Source of the DNA: Caballeronia sp. dw_276
GTDB taxonomy: Bacteria > Pseudomonadota > Gammaproteobacteria > Burkholderiales > Burkholderiaceae
Assembly (NCBI RefSeq): GCF_018449635.1
Contig: NZ_JAAVUV010000005.1
Location: 248,001-312,000, forward strand
Length of the DNA stretch: 64,000 nt
Reading direction: 5' to 3'
The first letter of the stretch is position 1, and each line of letters starts with the position of its first letter. Both the position numbers and the translations under genes were made by a program. The notes beneath the pieces were generated by a model. The model made no database searches and had not been told where the DNA came from. It saw only the letters and a list, made by a program, of their open reading frames with translations. Of the stretch, positions 8,948-18,902 are shown piece by piece.

Positions 8948-9205
8948 TCAGCCGCCCGTAACCGGAGGAAAGAACGCGACTTCGCAGCCGTCCGTGATGC
9001 GCCGCGACGGGTCCGTCATCTCGTGATTACACGCCATGCGCAACGACCGCCCTTCGGCGAGGGTTTCAGCCCACACGCCGCCACGGGCACGCAGCCAGGT
9101 GCGAACATCGCCCACGTTGGCGACACCGTCCGGCACGTCCACACTTTCATTCGCCACACCGAGCGCTTCACGCACGCTCGCAAAAAAACGCAACTCGACT
9201 TTCAT
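8948..9205 (-). CDS. moaD: Molybdopterin synthase sulfur carrier MoaD
   Basis: 85 residues with ubiquitin-like fold. It ends in the required Gly-Gly (PPVTGG), which is adenylated and thiocarboxylated before sulfur transfer. Start ATG 9205 gives the usual beginning MKVELRFFASVRE; the frame is open further upstream inside moeA but only out of family register. Eight bases separate it from the moeA stop. Confidence 0.95.
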   Translation of the reverse strand: MKVELRFFASVREALGVANESVDVPDGVANVGDVRTWLRARGGVWAETLAEGRSLRMACNHEMTDPSRRITDGCEVAFFPPVTGG

Positions 9206-9213
9206 GATTGCCT

Positions 9214-10476
9214 TCAACGCATCAGTTCTGAAAACGGAATAAAACGTACGATCTCGCCCGCTTGTATGGCGTGATCCGGGGGGTTGTCGATCAGGCCGTC
9301 GCCCCAGACCGTCGATGTCAACACCGCCGAGCTCTGGTTTGCGAACACGTCGAGGCCACCAGCGTGATTCACGCGGGCCCGCAGGAACTCGTTGCGGCGA
9401 TCGCCCTTTTTCTGCGTGAAATCCGCCCGCATGGAATACACGCGCGGTTCGATGGACGCAACGCCCGCCAGGCGCAGAATGAATGGCCTGACAAACAGCA
9501 GGAATGTGCAGAAACTCGATACCGGATTTCCCGGCAAGCCGATAAAAAATGCTTCGTCGGTTTGCGCGGGCACGTCGCGCCGGACCGCGCCGAACGCAAG
9601 CGGTTTGCCGGGTTTCATCGCTATTTGCCACATAGAGATGCGTCCTTCTGCTTCCACGGCCGGTTTGACGTGATCTTCTTCTCCCACCGATACCCCGCCG
9701 CACGTGAGGATCAGGTCGTGGTCACGCGCCGCGCGCCGCAGCGTCTCGCGCGTCGCATCCAGCCGGTCCGGCACGATGCCGAGGTCCGTCACCTCGCAGC
9801 CGATTCCGGCGAGCAACGCACGCAAGGTGTAGCGGTTCGAGTTGTAGATCGCGCCCGGGCGCAGCGGCTCGCCGGGCGTGGTGAGTTCGTCGCCGGTGAA
9901 AAAAACCGCAACTCGTACGCGGCGTACAACCTCGAGCGCCGCACATCCCACCGATGCCGCCAGCCCCAGCGCCTGCGGCGTCAACCGCGTCCCCGCGGCC
10001 AGGACGATGGAACCGCGGCGAATATCGGCGCCCTGCTGCGTAATCCACTCGCCTTCCGATGGCGCCTGAGTGAAGGTCGCGCCGGTATCGTCGAGACGAA
10101 CCATTTCCTGCATCACGATGGTGTCCGCGCCCGGCGGGACCGTCGCGCCCGTGAAAATCCGCGCGGCCGTGCCGGCGGCCAGCGGCTCGGCCGTGGCGCC
10201 CGCCGGAATCCGCTGCGACACAGGCAGCGTCACGCCATTCGAGTCGGACGCCCCGGCCAGGTCCGCCGCCCGCACGGCGTAGCCGTCCATGGAGCTCGTG
10301 CGCATGGGCGGCACGTCCAGTGGGGATACCACGTCGGCAGCGAGCACGCGGCCGAGCGCATTAAAGCCGTCGACGGTTTCCGTGCCGTCCACCCGGCGCG
10401 CGGCTGCGAGCAAAGTAGCGAGCGCGGCGGCGGTGGACAACATCGGCGGGCGTGAAGCGGCGGGCGTGGTGGACAT
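9214..10476 (-). CDS. moeA: Molybdopterin molybdenumtransferase MoeA
   Basis: 420 residues. It inserts molybdate into adenylylated molybdopterin. Conserved segments: SMDGYAVRAAD (near 62-72), IFTGATVPPGADTIVMQE, the MoCF-like domain with FFTGDEL, YNSNRYTL, TCGGVSVGEEDHVK and MKPGKPLAFG, then GLPGNPVSSF. The last ~75 residues are the C-terminal beta-barrel. First gene of the operon with moaD and moaE. No mobA/mogA in this window. Confidence 0.97.
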   Translation of the reverse strand: MSTTPAASRPPMLSTAAALATLLAAARRVDGTETVDGFNALGRVLAADVVSPLDVPPMRTSSMDGYAVRAADLAGASDSNGVTLPVSQRIPAGATAEPLAAGTAARIFTGATVPPGADTIVMQEMVRLDDTGATFTQAPSEGEWITQQGADIRRGSIVLAAGTRLTPQALGLAASVGCAALEVVRRVRVAVFFTGDELTTPGEPLRPGAIYNSNRYTLRALLAGIGCEVTDLGIVPDRLDATRETLRRAARDHDLILTCGGVSVGEEDHVKPAVEAEGRISMWQIAMKPGKPLAFGAVRRDVPAQTDEAFFIGLPGNPVSSFCTFLLFVRPFILRLAGVASIEPRVYSMRADFTQKKGDRRNEFLRARVNHAGGLDVFANQSSAVLTSTVWGDGLIDNPPDHAIQAGEIVRFIPFSELMR

Positions 10477-10708
10477 CGGCGGGTATGGTTAGTGACCGTG
10501 AAATGGGCGGCGCAAAAAAGGCGCCGCGTCCGAAGCAGATATTGTAGCCAGATGCAGGGTAGCGAGATGCAGGCTAGCCGGAAGCGCGCGTCCACTTTCG
10601 TCCGATCCGGGCCTGTGGGCGATCCGCACCCGATTCGAGCCCCCGGTCCCCATCCGCGCGCCCCGGCCTCGGTGATACACTCGCACGACACTTTCAGACT
10701 TCTCCTCT

Positions 10709-11254
10709 ATGAAATTCTGCTCCGTCTGCGGCCACGAAGTTAGCCTGCTCGTCCCCCCCGGCGACAACCGCGAACGTTTCGTCTGCGGCAATTGCGGCAC
10801 GGTGCATTATCAAAATCCGCGCAACGTGGTCGGGACCGTGCCGGTCTGGGACGACAAAGTCTTGCTGTGCCGTCGCGCAATCGAACCGCGCTACGGTTAC
10901 TGGACGCTGCCCGCGGGTTTCATGGAAATGAACGAGACGACCAGTGAAGGCGCCTCGCGCGAAACGCTTGAGGAAGCCGGCGCGCGCGTCGAGATTCAAA
11001 GTCTGTTCACGCTGCTGAACGTGCCGCATGTGCACCAGGTGCATCTGTTCTATCTGGCGCGTTTGCTGGATCTCGATATCGATGCAGGCGAGGAAAGTCT
11101 GGAAGTAAAGCTCTTCGACGAAAGCGAGATTCCCTGGGACGAGATCGCGTTCCCGACCGTCGGCCAGACGCTGCGCTTTTTCTTTGCCGATCGCGCCGCC
11201 GGTACCTATTCGCTGCACACCGGCGACATCTTCCGCTCACTGCGCGAAGGCTGA
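10709..11254 (+). CDS. Nudix hydrolase with N-terminal zinc ribbon
   Basis: 181 residues. Cys4-Cys7 and Cys26-Cys29 form a small zinc ribbon (CSVC...CGNC), as in NADH-pyrophosphatase-like and YjhB-like Nudix proteins. The Nudix box runs from G70 to A92 and fits GX5EX7REUXEEXGU exactly, with REtLEEaG supplying the metal-binding glutamates. Substrate is probably ADP-ribose or a similar nucleoside diphosphate derivative, but this cannot be fixed from sequence. The aat gene starts 15 bases after its stop, so the two probably form one transcript. Confidence 0.9.
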   Translation: MKFCSVCGHEVSLLVPPGDNRERFVCGNCGTVHYQNPRNVVGTVPVWDDKVLLCRRAIEPRYGYWTLPAGFMEMNETTSEGASRETLEEAGARVEIQSLFTLLNVPHVHQVHLFYLARLLDLDIDAGEESLEVKLFDESEIPWDEIAFPTVGQTLRFFFADRAAGTYSLHTGDIFRSLREG

Positions 11255-11269
11255 GCGCCGCCCCGCATC

Positions 11270-12013
11270 ATGGTTCCTTGGCTCGCGTCCGACGATCCGT
11301 TCCCTCCCGTCGAGCGCGCGCTCGGCGAGTCGAGCGGTGCGCCTGGTTTGCTCGCGGCGAGCGCCGAATTGCAAAGCTCACGTCTGGTGGATGCCTACCA
11401 GCACGGGATTTTTCCCTGGTATTCCGATGGCCAGCCCGTTCTCTGGTGGAGCCCGGACCCGCGCATGGTCCTGATCCCGGACGAATTCAAGGTTTCCGAC
11501 TCGCTGCGCAAGACGCTGCGCCGGGTATTACGCGATGCCGCGTGGGAAATCCGCGTCGATCATGATTTTGCCGGCGTGATGCGCGCGTGCGCCCAGACGC
11601 CGCGCGAAGGCCAGCGCGGCACGTGGATCACGGCGGACATCGTGGAGGCATATTCATCCCTGCACCGCGAAGGCCGCGCGCACAGCATCGAAACCTGGTT
11701 CGAGGGCGCGCGGGTGGGCGGTCTTTATGGCGTGTCGTTCGGGCGGATGTTTTTCGGCGAATCCATGTTCGCGCATCGCACCGATGCTTCTAAAATCGCG
11801 CTCGCGGCGCTCGTCGGACACTTGCGCCACCATAAAATAGAGATGATAGACTGCCAGCAGAACACGTCGCATCTGGCCTCGCTGGGCGGTCGCGAGATCA
11901 CGCGAAAGGCGTTTTTGAGACATTTGCACGACGCCGTACTCGAGCCGTCGATACCCTGGCAGTTCGACAAGTCCGCGCTTGTGGACCTGCTTGGCGCGCG
12001 AGCGGAAAGCTGA
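11270..12013 (+). CDS. aat: Leucyl/phenylalanyl-tRNA--protein transferase
   Basis: 247 residues. It transfers Leu or Phe from tRNA to N-terminal Arg/Lys, marking proteins for ClpS/ClpAP. Family motifs: [20 protein letters not shown] (42-61), [37 protein letters not shown] and [14 protein letters not shown]. The start at 11270 gives normal length; no strong ribosome site precedes it, in keeping with coupling to the upstream Nudix gene. Confidence 0.97.
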   Translation: MVPWLASDDPFPPVERALGESSGAPGLLAASAELQSSRLVDAYQHGIFPWYSDGQPVLWWSPDPRMVLIPDEFKVSDSLRKTLRRVLRDAAWEIRVDHDFAGVMRACAQTPREGQRGTWITADIVEAYSSLHREGRAHSIETWFEGARVGGLYGVSFGRMFFGESMFAHRTDASKIALAALVGHLRHHKIEMIDCQQNTSHLASLGGREITRKAFLRHLHDAVLEPSIPWQFDKSALVDLLGARAES

Positions 12014-12150
12014 GATGGACGATCATCGGGCAAGGTGCAACGGAAGCATGTTTACCCGGCAACACAGCGAGACAACCGAAGCTTGTCCGACCCGGGATAT
12101 GACGGGCCTGCAAGCAGGACAGACAGACGCTTAGAACGAGAGCTGCCAAC

Positions 12151-13014
12151 GTGACTCACCCCAATGAGCTGCCGCTTTCACCGCTTTCGGCGTTGCAATT
12201 CTATGCAACGGCGCCGTATCCCTGCAGCTATCTCGACGGGCGCATCGCGCGCTCGCAGGTTGCGACGCCCAGTCACCTGATCAATTCCGATGTCTATACC
12301 GAACTCGTCAAGGCCGGGTTCCGGCGCTCGGGTGTGTTCACCTACCGGCCTTATTGCGATGGCTGCCGGGCGTGCGTTCCGGTGCGCCTGCCTATCGATG
12401 GATTCAAACCCAACCGCACCCAGCGGCGCGTTTGGAAACAGCACGGCGACCTGGTGGCGAGCGTGGCGCCGCTTCATTACGACGAAGAACATTACGCGCT
12501 CTACATGCGCTATCAGTCGGCGCGGCATGCGGGCGGCGGCATGGATCGCGACAGCCGCGACCAGTACGAGCAATTCCTCCTGCAAAGCCGGATCAACTCA
12601 CGTCTGGTGGAATTTCGCGAGCCGGTGATGGCCGCTTCGGGTATGGAGAGCGGCGACGGCAAGCCGAACGACGATCCCCCCGCGAAAGGCGTGCTGCGCA
12701 TGATCAGCATGATCGACATCCTGGGCGATGGCTTGTCGTCGGTGTACACGTTCTTCGAGCCGGACATGCCGCATACGAGCTTCGGCACGTACAACATCCT
12801 CTGGCAAATCGAGCAGGCACGCAGCCTCGATTTGCCCTATGTGTATCTCGGCTACTGGATTCGCGAGAGCGAAAAGATGGCGTACAAGGCGAATTTCCGG
12901 CCGCTCGAAGGATTGATCGATGGCCGTTGGGACCTGCTCGACCCCGCCACCATGCACTCCGCCGGAACACCACCCATGCCCGGCAAGATGGCGGCAGACA
13001 AAGCGCGTCGCTGA
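12151..13014 (+). CDS. bpt: Aspartate/glutamate leucyltransferase Bpt (Ate-like)
   Basis: 287 residues. It adds Leu from tRNA to N-terminal Asp/Glu; named by relation to arginyltransferases. Evidence: [17 protein letters not shown] near the start, the CDGCRAC cysteine motif (69-75), the GNAT-like C-terminal half with [17 protein letters not shown] and [22 protein letters not shown]. The start is GTG at 12151 after GAGAG. Next to aat, it completes a two-transferase N-degron unit, and pyrD follows 133 bases downstream. Confidence 0.95.
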   Translation: MTHPNELPLSPLSALQFYATAPYPCSYLDGRIARSQVATPSHLINSDVYTELVKAGFRRSGVFTYRPYCDGCRACVPVRLPIDGFKPNRTQRRVWKQHGDLVASVAPLHYDEEHYALYMRYQSARHAGGGMDRDSRDQYEQFLLQSRINSRLVEFREPVMAASGMESGDGKPNDDPPAKGVLRMISMIDILGDGLSSVYTFFEPDMPHTSFGTYNILWQIEQARSLDLPYVYLGYWIRESEKMAYKANFRPLEGLIDGRWDLLDPATMHSAGTPPMPGKMAADKARR

Positions 13015-13147
13015 AGCCAAAGTTTTGCAAGACACGAAACCGGCGCATTTTTCCGTCGAATTGAACGTTTCGACACAGCTTTTCAGCCGTCGCCACCAAA
13101 GCCGTTAAAATGGCGCGTCTCAATTTTCGCCGTTCCGGCCTCTCCTC

Positions 13148-14188
13148 GTGTTCAGTTCCCTCTACCCGCTTGCCCGCGCGCAACTTTTTCGCATGGATGC
13201 GGAAGATGCTCACCATCTGACGCTGCGCATGCTTGGCGCCGCCGGCCGCACTGGCTTGGCCGGCATGCTCGCCGAGCGCGCGCCCGATTCCCCGCGCACC
13301 GTCATGGGCCTGAATTTCCGCAACCCGGTCGGGCTTGCGGCAGGACTGGACAAGGACGGTGCATGCATCGACGGGCTGGCGTCGCTGGGCTTTGGATTTA
13401 TCGAGGTGGGAACGGTCACGCCGCGCGCGCAGCCCGGCAATCCACGTCCGCGCATGTTCCGGCTGCCCGACGCGCAGGCGCTCATCAACCGGCTCGGCTT
13501 CAATAATCGCGGTGTCGACCAGTTCGTCGAGAACGTCCAGGCTGCGCGGTATCGCGGGATCCTGGGGCTGAATATCGGGAAGAACGCGGATACACCCATC
13601 GAACGGGCCGCCGAAGACTATTTGTATTGCCTCGAACGCGTGTATCCGTTCGCAAGCTACGTCACCATCAATATCTCGTCGCCAAATACGAAGAACCTGC
13701 GCCAGTTGCAAGGCGCGGGCGAACTCGACGCGCTGCTCGGCGCGCTGAAAGACAAGCAGCAGCGTCTCTCCGATATGCACGGCAAACTCGTGCCGCTCGC
13801 GCTCAAGATCGCACCGGATCTCGACGACGAGCAGATCAAGGAGATCGCCGCGACCTTGCTGCGCCATCAGATCGATGGCGTGATCGCGACCAACACCACG
13901 TTGTCGCGCACGGCCGTGGCCGGCATGAAACACAGCGATGAAGCCGGCGGCCTGTCCGGCAAGCCGGTGTTCGAGGCATCGAATGCGGTGATCCGCAAGC
14001 TGCGCGCGGAATTGGGCGACGCCGTGCCGATCATCGGCGTGGGCGGCATCATGTCCGGCGAAGACGCGCGCGAAAAACTCGCGGCGGGGGCATCGCTCGT
14101 GCAGATCTACACGGGCCTGATTTATCGCGGGCCGGCGCTCGTGACCGAATGCGTCGAAGCGCTCTCGCGCCAGCCTGCCGCTGTCTAG
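13148..14188 (+). CDS. pyrD: Dihydroorotate dehydrogenase (quinone), class 2
   Basis: 346 residues, membrane-associated flavoprotein of pyrimidine synthesis passing electrons to quinone. The N-terminal helices ([26 protein letters not shown]) mark class 2. FMN/substrate motifs follow: [47 protein letters not shown] with the catalytic serine, and [13 protein letters not shown] near the end. GTG start at 13148 is the one that preserves the class-2 N-terminus. Confidence 0.97.
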   Translation: MFSSLYPLARAQLFRMDAEDAHHLTLRMLGAAGRTGLAGMLAERAPDSPRTVMGLNFRNPVGLAAGLDKDGACIDGLASLGFGFIEVGTVTPRAQPGNPRPRMFRLPDAQALINRLGFNNRGVDQFVENVQAARYRGILGLNIGKNADTPIERAAEDYLYCLERVYPFASYVTINISSPNTKNLRQLQGAGELDALLGALKDKQQRLSDMHGKLVPLALKIAPDLDDEQIKEIAATLLRHQIDGVIATNTTLSRTAVAGMKHSDEAGGLSGKPVFEASNAVIRKLRAELGDAVPIIGVGGIMSGEDAREKLAAGASLVQIYTGLIYRGPALVTECVEALSRQPAAV

Positions 14189-14314
14189 CAAGCGACGTGT
14201 CACTACCTGTTCTCATAACCACATGAGGAATCGATCTGAAGCAACGACGTCGATTTCGCTATCATCGCGTCACTTCAGACTACCGATTAAAACCCGGACC
14301 AAGGCAAACAAGAC

Positions 14315-15109
14315 ATGAAACTGACACTCTTCAAGAAAGTACTCGTAGCAGGATTGATCGGCGCGTCGCTCTCGGCGGTTGCCCATGCGGAAGATTTGCT
14401 GGATTCGGTCAAGCAACGCGGCACGCTGCGCATTGGCCTGGAAGGTACTTTCCCTCCGTTCAACTCGAAGTCGCCGCAGGGCGAGCTGGTTGGTTTCGAT
14501 GTGGATATCGCCAAGGCCGTCGCCGCGAAGCTCGGCGTCAAGCCCGAATTCGTCACGACCGAATGGAGCGGCATTATCGCCGGTCTGCAGGCAAGCAAGT
14601 TCGACGTGATCGTGAATCAGGTCGGCATCACCGACGCCCGCAAGCAGACCCTCGATTTCTCGCCTGCGTACACCTATTCGAACGCCCAGCTGATCCAGCG
14701 CAAGGACGATACGCGCGAGTTCAAGACGCTCGACGACCTCAAGGGCAAGAAACTCGGCGTGGGTCTGGGCACGAACTACATGGACATGGCGAAGGCGGTT
14801 CAGGGTATCGATGTGAAGACGTATCCGGGCGCACCTGAATATTTGCGCGACCTGGCGTCGAACCGTCTGGACGCCGCTTTGAACGACCGCCTGATGCTCG
14901 CGTACCTGATGAAAAACTCGCAGTTGCCGCTTCGCACCGGCGCGAATGTCGGCCCGGGCAACCCGTCGGGCATTCCGTTCAAGAAGGGCAATCCGAAGTT
15001 CCAGAAAGCGATCGATGACGCAATGACCCAGCTCGAAGCCGATGGCACGTTCACGAAGATCTCCGACAAGTGGTTCGGTATCGACGTGACGAAGCCGGCC
15101 GTGAAGTAA
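14315..15109 (+). CDS. Amino-acid ABC transporter periplasmic binding protein
   Basis: 264 residues. Signal peptide 1-25 (cleavage after AHA). The mature part is a family-3 solute-binding protein: LRIGLEGTFPPFN, LVGFDVDIAKAVAAKLGVK, EWSGIIAGLQASKFDVIVNQVGIT, and LDDLKGKKLGVGLGTNY. It resembles the cystine/polar amino acid group (FliY/TcyA), but the ligand cannot be set from sequence. The partner permease lies downstream beyond a strong hairpin that may lower permease expression. Confidence 0.92.
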   Translation: MKLTLFKKVLVAGLIGASLSAVAHAEDLLDSVKQRGTLRIGLEGTFPPFNSKSPQGELVGFDVDIAKAVAAKLGVKPEFVTTEWSGIIAGLQASKFDVIVNQVGITDARKQTLDFSPAYTYSNAQLIQRKDDTREFKTLDDLKGKKLGVGLGTNYMDMAKAVQGIDVKTYPGAPEYLRDLASNRLDAALNDRLMLAYLMKNSQLPLRTGANVGPGNPSGIPFKKGNPKFQKAIDDAMTQLEADGTFTKISDKWFGIDVTKPAVK

Positions 15110-15130
15110 AACCCGGACGCTGTGCGTTCG

Positions 15131-15169
15131 GCCAAGGGCGGCATCTTCGCGATGCCGCCCTTGGCTTTT
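15131..15169 (+). terminator. Hairpin between binding-protein and permease genes
   Basis: Perfect 15 bp stem GCCAAGGGCGGCATC / GATGCCGCCCTTGGC around TTCGC, followed by TTTT. It lies between the two genes of one operon, so it probably acts as a partial terminator or mRNA-stabilising stem giving more binding protein than permease. Confidence 0.75.
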
Positions 15170-15209
15170 GAAGCCTGCCTCCGACCGTCAAGAAACCAAA
15201 ACCATCCCC

Positions 15210-15869
15210 ATGTCCACGACATCCCTGCTCGTTCAATCGATACCGGCCCTGGCGCAAGGCGCCGTGCTGACGATCAAGTTCGCGGTCTACTCCATGTTCT
15301 TCGGCCTGATCGCGGCCGTCGTGCTCGCGGTCATGGGAATCAGCCGCAGCAAAACGCTGGTGGGGATCGGGCGCACCTACGTGAGCGTGATGCGGGGGAC
15401 GCCGCTGCTCGTGCAGATCTTCGTGATTTATTACGGGCTGCCGAGCATCGGGATCTCGCTCGATCCGACTCCGGCGGGGGTGATCGCGTTATCGGCGAAT
15501 GCGGCCGCGTATCTATCGGAGAGCATGCGCGGCGCGATTCTCGGGATTCAAAGCGGACAATGGCTGGCGGCGTATAGCCTCGGGCTTTCGAGAACGCAGA
15601 CGCTTCGTTATGTGATCGGTCCGCAAGCGTTGCGCATTGCCGTGCCGAGTCTTTCCAACAGCCTGATCAGCCTGATCAAGGATACGTCGCTGGTTTCCGT
15701 GATTACCGTGACCGAGTTGCTGCGCAGCGCTCAAGAGGTGATTGCCGCCACGTATCAGCCGCTGCCGCTATATCTGGCTGCCGCCGTGGTGTATTGGGTT
15801 CTGTGCAGCGTGCTGGAATTCGTGCAGCGGCGGCTCGAACGGAGATTGGCACTGCCGGGAAGGCACTAA
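15210..15869 (+). CDS. Amino-acid ABC transporter permease
   Basis: 219 residues of a HisM/GlnP-type inner-membrane permease with about five hydrophobic segments. The cytoplasmic EAA loop that touches the ATPase is intact (LGLSRTQTLRYVIGPQALR), as are RGTPLLVQIF and SLIKDTSLVSVITVTELL. ATG 15210 is preferred because an earlier in-frame ATG falls in the hairpin region. The gene ends the operon: no ATP-binding subunit follows, and the next gene is on the opposite strand. Confidence 0.92.
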   Translation: MSTTSLLVQSIPALAQGAVLTIKFAVYSMFFGLIAAVVLAVMGISRSKTLVGIGRTYVSVMRGTPLLVQIFVIYYGLPSIGISLDPTPAGVIALSANAAAYLSESMRGAILGIQSGQWLAAYSLGLSRTQTLRYVIGPQALRIAVPSLSNSLISLIKDTSLVSVITVTELLRSAQEVIAATYQPLPLYLAAAVVYWVLCSVLEFVQRRLERRLALPGRH

Positions 15870-15882
15870 AAGGCGCCGGGGC

Positions 15883-16578
15883 TTAACCGTCCAGGCGCGC
15901 GCCGAATCTTCCCAGCCGCGGAAAGTAGTGCCGCTCGGGGTCCAGCGAATACGCTACCCTGCGCGCCCTTCCCATCAGTTCGTCGCGCGGGAAAAATCCG
16001 AAATACCGCGAATCCGCGCTGTCGTCACGGTTGTCTCCGAGCATCAGATACTCTCCCTTCGGCACGGTCACCGGCCCGAACGAGCGCCGCGGACTCGGCG
16101 CCAGAACCGACAACCTCACCACGTGCGAAACGTGCCCGAGCTTTTCATCGAGATACTCGCCGGGCGACGATGAATCACCCGCCACGCCCGCGATATCGAC
16201 AGGTTGATACGCCGCGCGTTTGCCATCGATATAAAGCACGTTGTCACGCATTGCGACCACATCGCCAGGAAGGCCGATCAGTCGCTTCACGATCAACTCT
16301 TTCGCCGCCGACGAATCCACCGTCACGATATCCCCGCGCTGCGGCTCATGCAGATGCAGGAGCGCGATATGCGTGAACGGCACGCGCAGGTCGTAAGCCA
16401 TCTTGTCCACGACAATCCGGTCGCCTTCACGAATGGTGGGCAACATGGAACCGCTCGGCACCACGTTCCAGTCTGCGATCGCGCTTCGAAACAGCGCCAT
16501 CAGGACTAGAAACGCCACCAGCTTGCGATTGTCGCGCCAGAATCGGGATAAAAATCGCATGGTAAAAATGCCCGGCAT
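15883..16578 (-). CDS. lepB: Signal peptidase I (second, LepB-like)
   Basis: 231 residues. Single N-terminal membrane helix (~18-36), then an S26A catalytic domain in the periplasm: Ser44 in PSGSMLPT and Lys98 in VKRLIGLPGD form the Ser/Lys dyad, with the later box GDNRDDSADSRYFG. It is shorter than the main housekeeping LepB of beta-proteobacteria (~300 residues) and is not beside lepA/rnc, so it may be an accessory copy. A start six codons later (ATG 16560) is equally possible; neither has a good ribosome site. Confidence 0.9.
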   Translation of the reverse strand: MPGIFTMRFLSRFWRDNRKLVAFLVLMALFRSAIADWNVVPSGSMLPTIREGDRIVVDKMAYDLRVPFTHIALLHLHEPQRGDIVTVDSSAAKELIVKRLIGLPGDVVAMRDNVLYIDGKRAAYQPVDIAGVAGDSSSPGEYLDEKLGHVSHVVRLSVLAPSPRRSFGPVTVPKGEYLMLGDNRDDSADSRYFGFFPRDELMGRARRVAYSLDPERHYFPRLGRFGARLDG

Positions 16579-16652
16579 GTGAAGACGTCGCAGAGTATCG
16601 CGAAAATCTGAAATGACGCTTAAACAAGTTCACGCGCGGCGTGATCGATCCG

Positions 16653-17633
16653 CTAGTCAGTCTCGAACGGGAAACGCACGCCGAGGTCGCGGCGGGCGGC
16701 GTCGGTGATGGAGATCATTTGCATCGATACCGCGTGCCGCATGACGGGACTTTCAATCTCCCCGGCGCGCAACAACTCGCAAAAGTGCGCGGTCTCGTAG
16801 TTCAGGCCGCCGCCTTCGAAGGGCGCATCGAGTTCGACGACACGTCCATCGACATAGCGGATGGTCGCACGCGCCGGGTTCCACCAGTTCTCGTGAATCG
16901 TAACCGTGCCTCCGGTCGCGGCGAGCAATGCATCGCCCTTGCCCTGGAGATCCATGCCGCAAAATATCTGCGCGACGCCGCGCTCGTGCCGCACATTCAG
17001 GCTCGCAAAACTGTCGACGCCGCTTGACCCGAGGCGCCCGAAAGTCTGCACTTCGAGCGGTTCGCCAAGCCAGTCGACTGCGAGGAAGGCTTCGTAAATG
17101 CCGATATCGAGCAACGCGCCGCCGCCCATTTCCATCGAATAGGAAGGATGGTCGAGCGGAACATTCGCGATGGAACACCCGGCGCGTACAAGTCCAATCT
17201 GGCCGATGGGGTCCGCCGCGAGATGCTCGCGCAATTGCGTATAGAGCGGATAAAACGGCGGTTTCATGGCTTCCATGAAGAGCAGTTTCGAGGACCGCGC
17301 GGTATCGATCATCTGCTGCAACGCCCGTGCGTTGACCGCGGCCGGTTTCTCGCAAAGCACCGCGCGTCCCGCCTCGAAAGCACGCAGCGCGTATTCGGGA
17401 TGGCTGTTCTGCATGGTCGCGATATAGAGCGCGTCGATGTTTTCGAGCATTGCGTCGAAGCTCTCGAACGCCTTCGTCTGATACTTGTCGGCGAATGCGC
17501 GCGTGGGTTCCGGGCGGCGGGACCAGATACCCGCGAGTTGCGTGCCCGGCACGAAGGCCAACCCTTCGGCGAACCGGTGCGCGATCCGTCCCGCACCCAC
17601 GATACCCCAGCGAATCGTGCTCTCTTCGTTCAT
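16653..17633 (-). CDS. Gfo/Idh/MocA-family NAD(P)-dependent oxidoreductase
   Basis: 326 residues. N-terminal Rossmann domain with WGIVGAGRIAHRFAEGL (nucleotide loop at 11-17) and the catalytic-lysine motif EKP (95-97); C-terminal alpha/beta dimer domain with MGGGALLDIGIY. Enzymes of the family oxidise or reduce sugars, inositols or glucose-fructose pairs; substrate unknown here. ATG 17633 follows GGGAG. A GntR/FadR regulator is transcribed toward it from upstream on the same strand, which suggests it is induced by its substrate. Confidence 0.9.
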   Translation of the reverse strand: MNEESTIRWGIVGAGRIAHRFAEGLAFVPGTQLAGIWSRRPEPTRAFADKYQTKAFESFDAMLENIDALYIATMQNSHPEYALRAFEAGRAVLCEKPAAVNARALQQMIDTARSSKLLFMEAMKPPFYPLYTQLREHLAADPIGQIGLVRAGCSIANVPLDHPSYSMEMGGGALLDIGIYEAFLAVDWLGEPLEVQTFGRLGSSGVDSFASLNVRHERGVAQIFCGMDLQGKGDALLAATGGTVTIHENWWNPARATIRYVDGRVVELDAPFEGGGLNYETAHFCELLRAGEIESPVMRHAVSMQMISITDAARRDLGVRFPFETD

Positions 17634-17864
17634 CTGTTGCGCTCCCTGATTTGATGGCAATGGCTCATGACGCTCATTGTCCACTAAGGGAGCGATCGCC
17701 GGGAAGCGGGGAAAACTGAAGGGGGATTTGAAGGGAGAACAAGAAGTGCAACGTTTGCGCAGTGAAGAACCGCGTAAGTGGCGCCTGACGCGCCCGCCAC
17801 GAAGAACGTGACCAGAAGTCTCCCGGAACCATCCCGGGATCAAACAAAAAGCGCTTGCTGAAAA

Positions 17865-18620
17865 TCAGGCGCCCGCGGACTGCGATTCGTCGACTGGCGG
17901 GGACGAACTGTCCTCGCGACGTTCAAGCGAAAACGCACGTCCTACTTCTTCAGCCGTGACATCGATCAGGCGGCTCATTGCACGTTCGGCCGCGGCGGCA
18001 TCGCGTGCACCGATGGCCTCCACGACTTCGCGTTGCGCGCCGAGCGTAGCTTCACGCATCGTCGCGATGCCTTGCACGATCGGGTACACGGTCACCAGCG
18101 CCCCCCGCACGATAGCCGTCATCTGCTGGAAGAACTGGTTGCCGCTCGCCGCGACAATGCGCGTGTGAAGCGCGACATCGGCGGCCTGAAATTCGGGTTC
18201 GCCTGTTTCGAGCGACGACAACGCATCGAACGCTTCGCGAATCCCGGCAAGCTCGTCGGGCGTTGCGCGAGCCGCAGCCAGCGCGGCCGCACGCGGCTCG
18301 ATCAGCATCCGGAACTCGATCACATCGCGCAAGAACGCCTGGTCGGGCGTGGCCCGGAAGCGCCAGCTCACAACATCTTCGTCGATCAACCGCCAGTCGC
18401 TCATCGGCCGGATCCGCGTGCCTGTCTTGGGGCGCACGTCCAGCATGTGACGCGCGAGGAGCATGGAGAGCGCCTCTCGCATCACGGTCCGACTCACGTC
18501 GAACTCCTTCGATAAAACGTCCTGCGGCGGCAGGATCGCGCCGTACTTCTGTTCGACGATGCCCGAGACAAGCCCGTCCATCACCTTAGCCACCAGCGAC
18601 CGCTCTTTATTTTCGTCCAT
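17865..18620 (-). CDS. GntR-family (FadR subgroup) transcriptional regulator
   Basis: 251 residues. Winged helix at ~10-78 (ILPPQDVLSKEFDVSRTVMREALSMLLARHML) followed by an FCD ligand domain with the usual metal-binding acidic and His positions (FRMLIEPRAAALAA, ALHTRIVAASGNQFF). ATG 18620 sits right after GGGGAGAGG; longer in-frame starts are rejected. FadR-type members usually sense sugar acids or similar carboxylates. The oxidoreductase gene 231 bases downstream is the likely target. Confidence 0.9.
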   Translation of the reverse strand: MDENKERSLVAKVMDGLVSGIVEQKYGAILPPQDVLSKEFDVSRTVMREALSMLLARHMLDVRPKTGTRIRPMSDWRLIDEDVVSWRFRATPDQAFLRDVIEFRMLIEPRAAALAAARATPDELAGIREAFDALSSLETGEPEFQAADVALHTRIVAASGNQFFQQMTAIVRGALVTVYPIVQGIATMREATLGAQREVVEAIGARDAAAAERAMSRLIDVTAEEVGRAFSLERREDSSSPPVDESQSAGA

Positions 18621-18902
18621 CACCCCTCTCCCCTTGCGCCCCACATTGTGTCCCTGCGTATCCGGAAAGCTTCCCCAAGCTCCCGGAACCGCACGCTTGG
18701 CCATTACCGGTAGACCGGCAACGCCGCACGTGCTCGATAAATTGCGTGTTCAATACCGCGAACGCCAGTCGGAATGTCCCTTCCAAGGGTTATCCCGTTC
18801 CTTCTCCAACGTTCAGGGCGCTGCGTTCGCAACCGCTGTAGTAAGTACTCCGTGCTTCCCTGTTGCCTTTGCCCGTGTTTCTTTTGAGCTTCGTCGCTCG
18901 GG

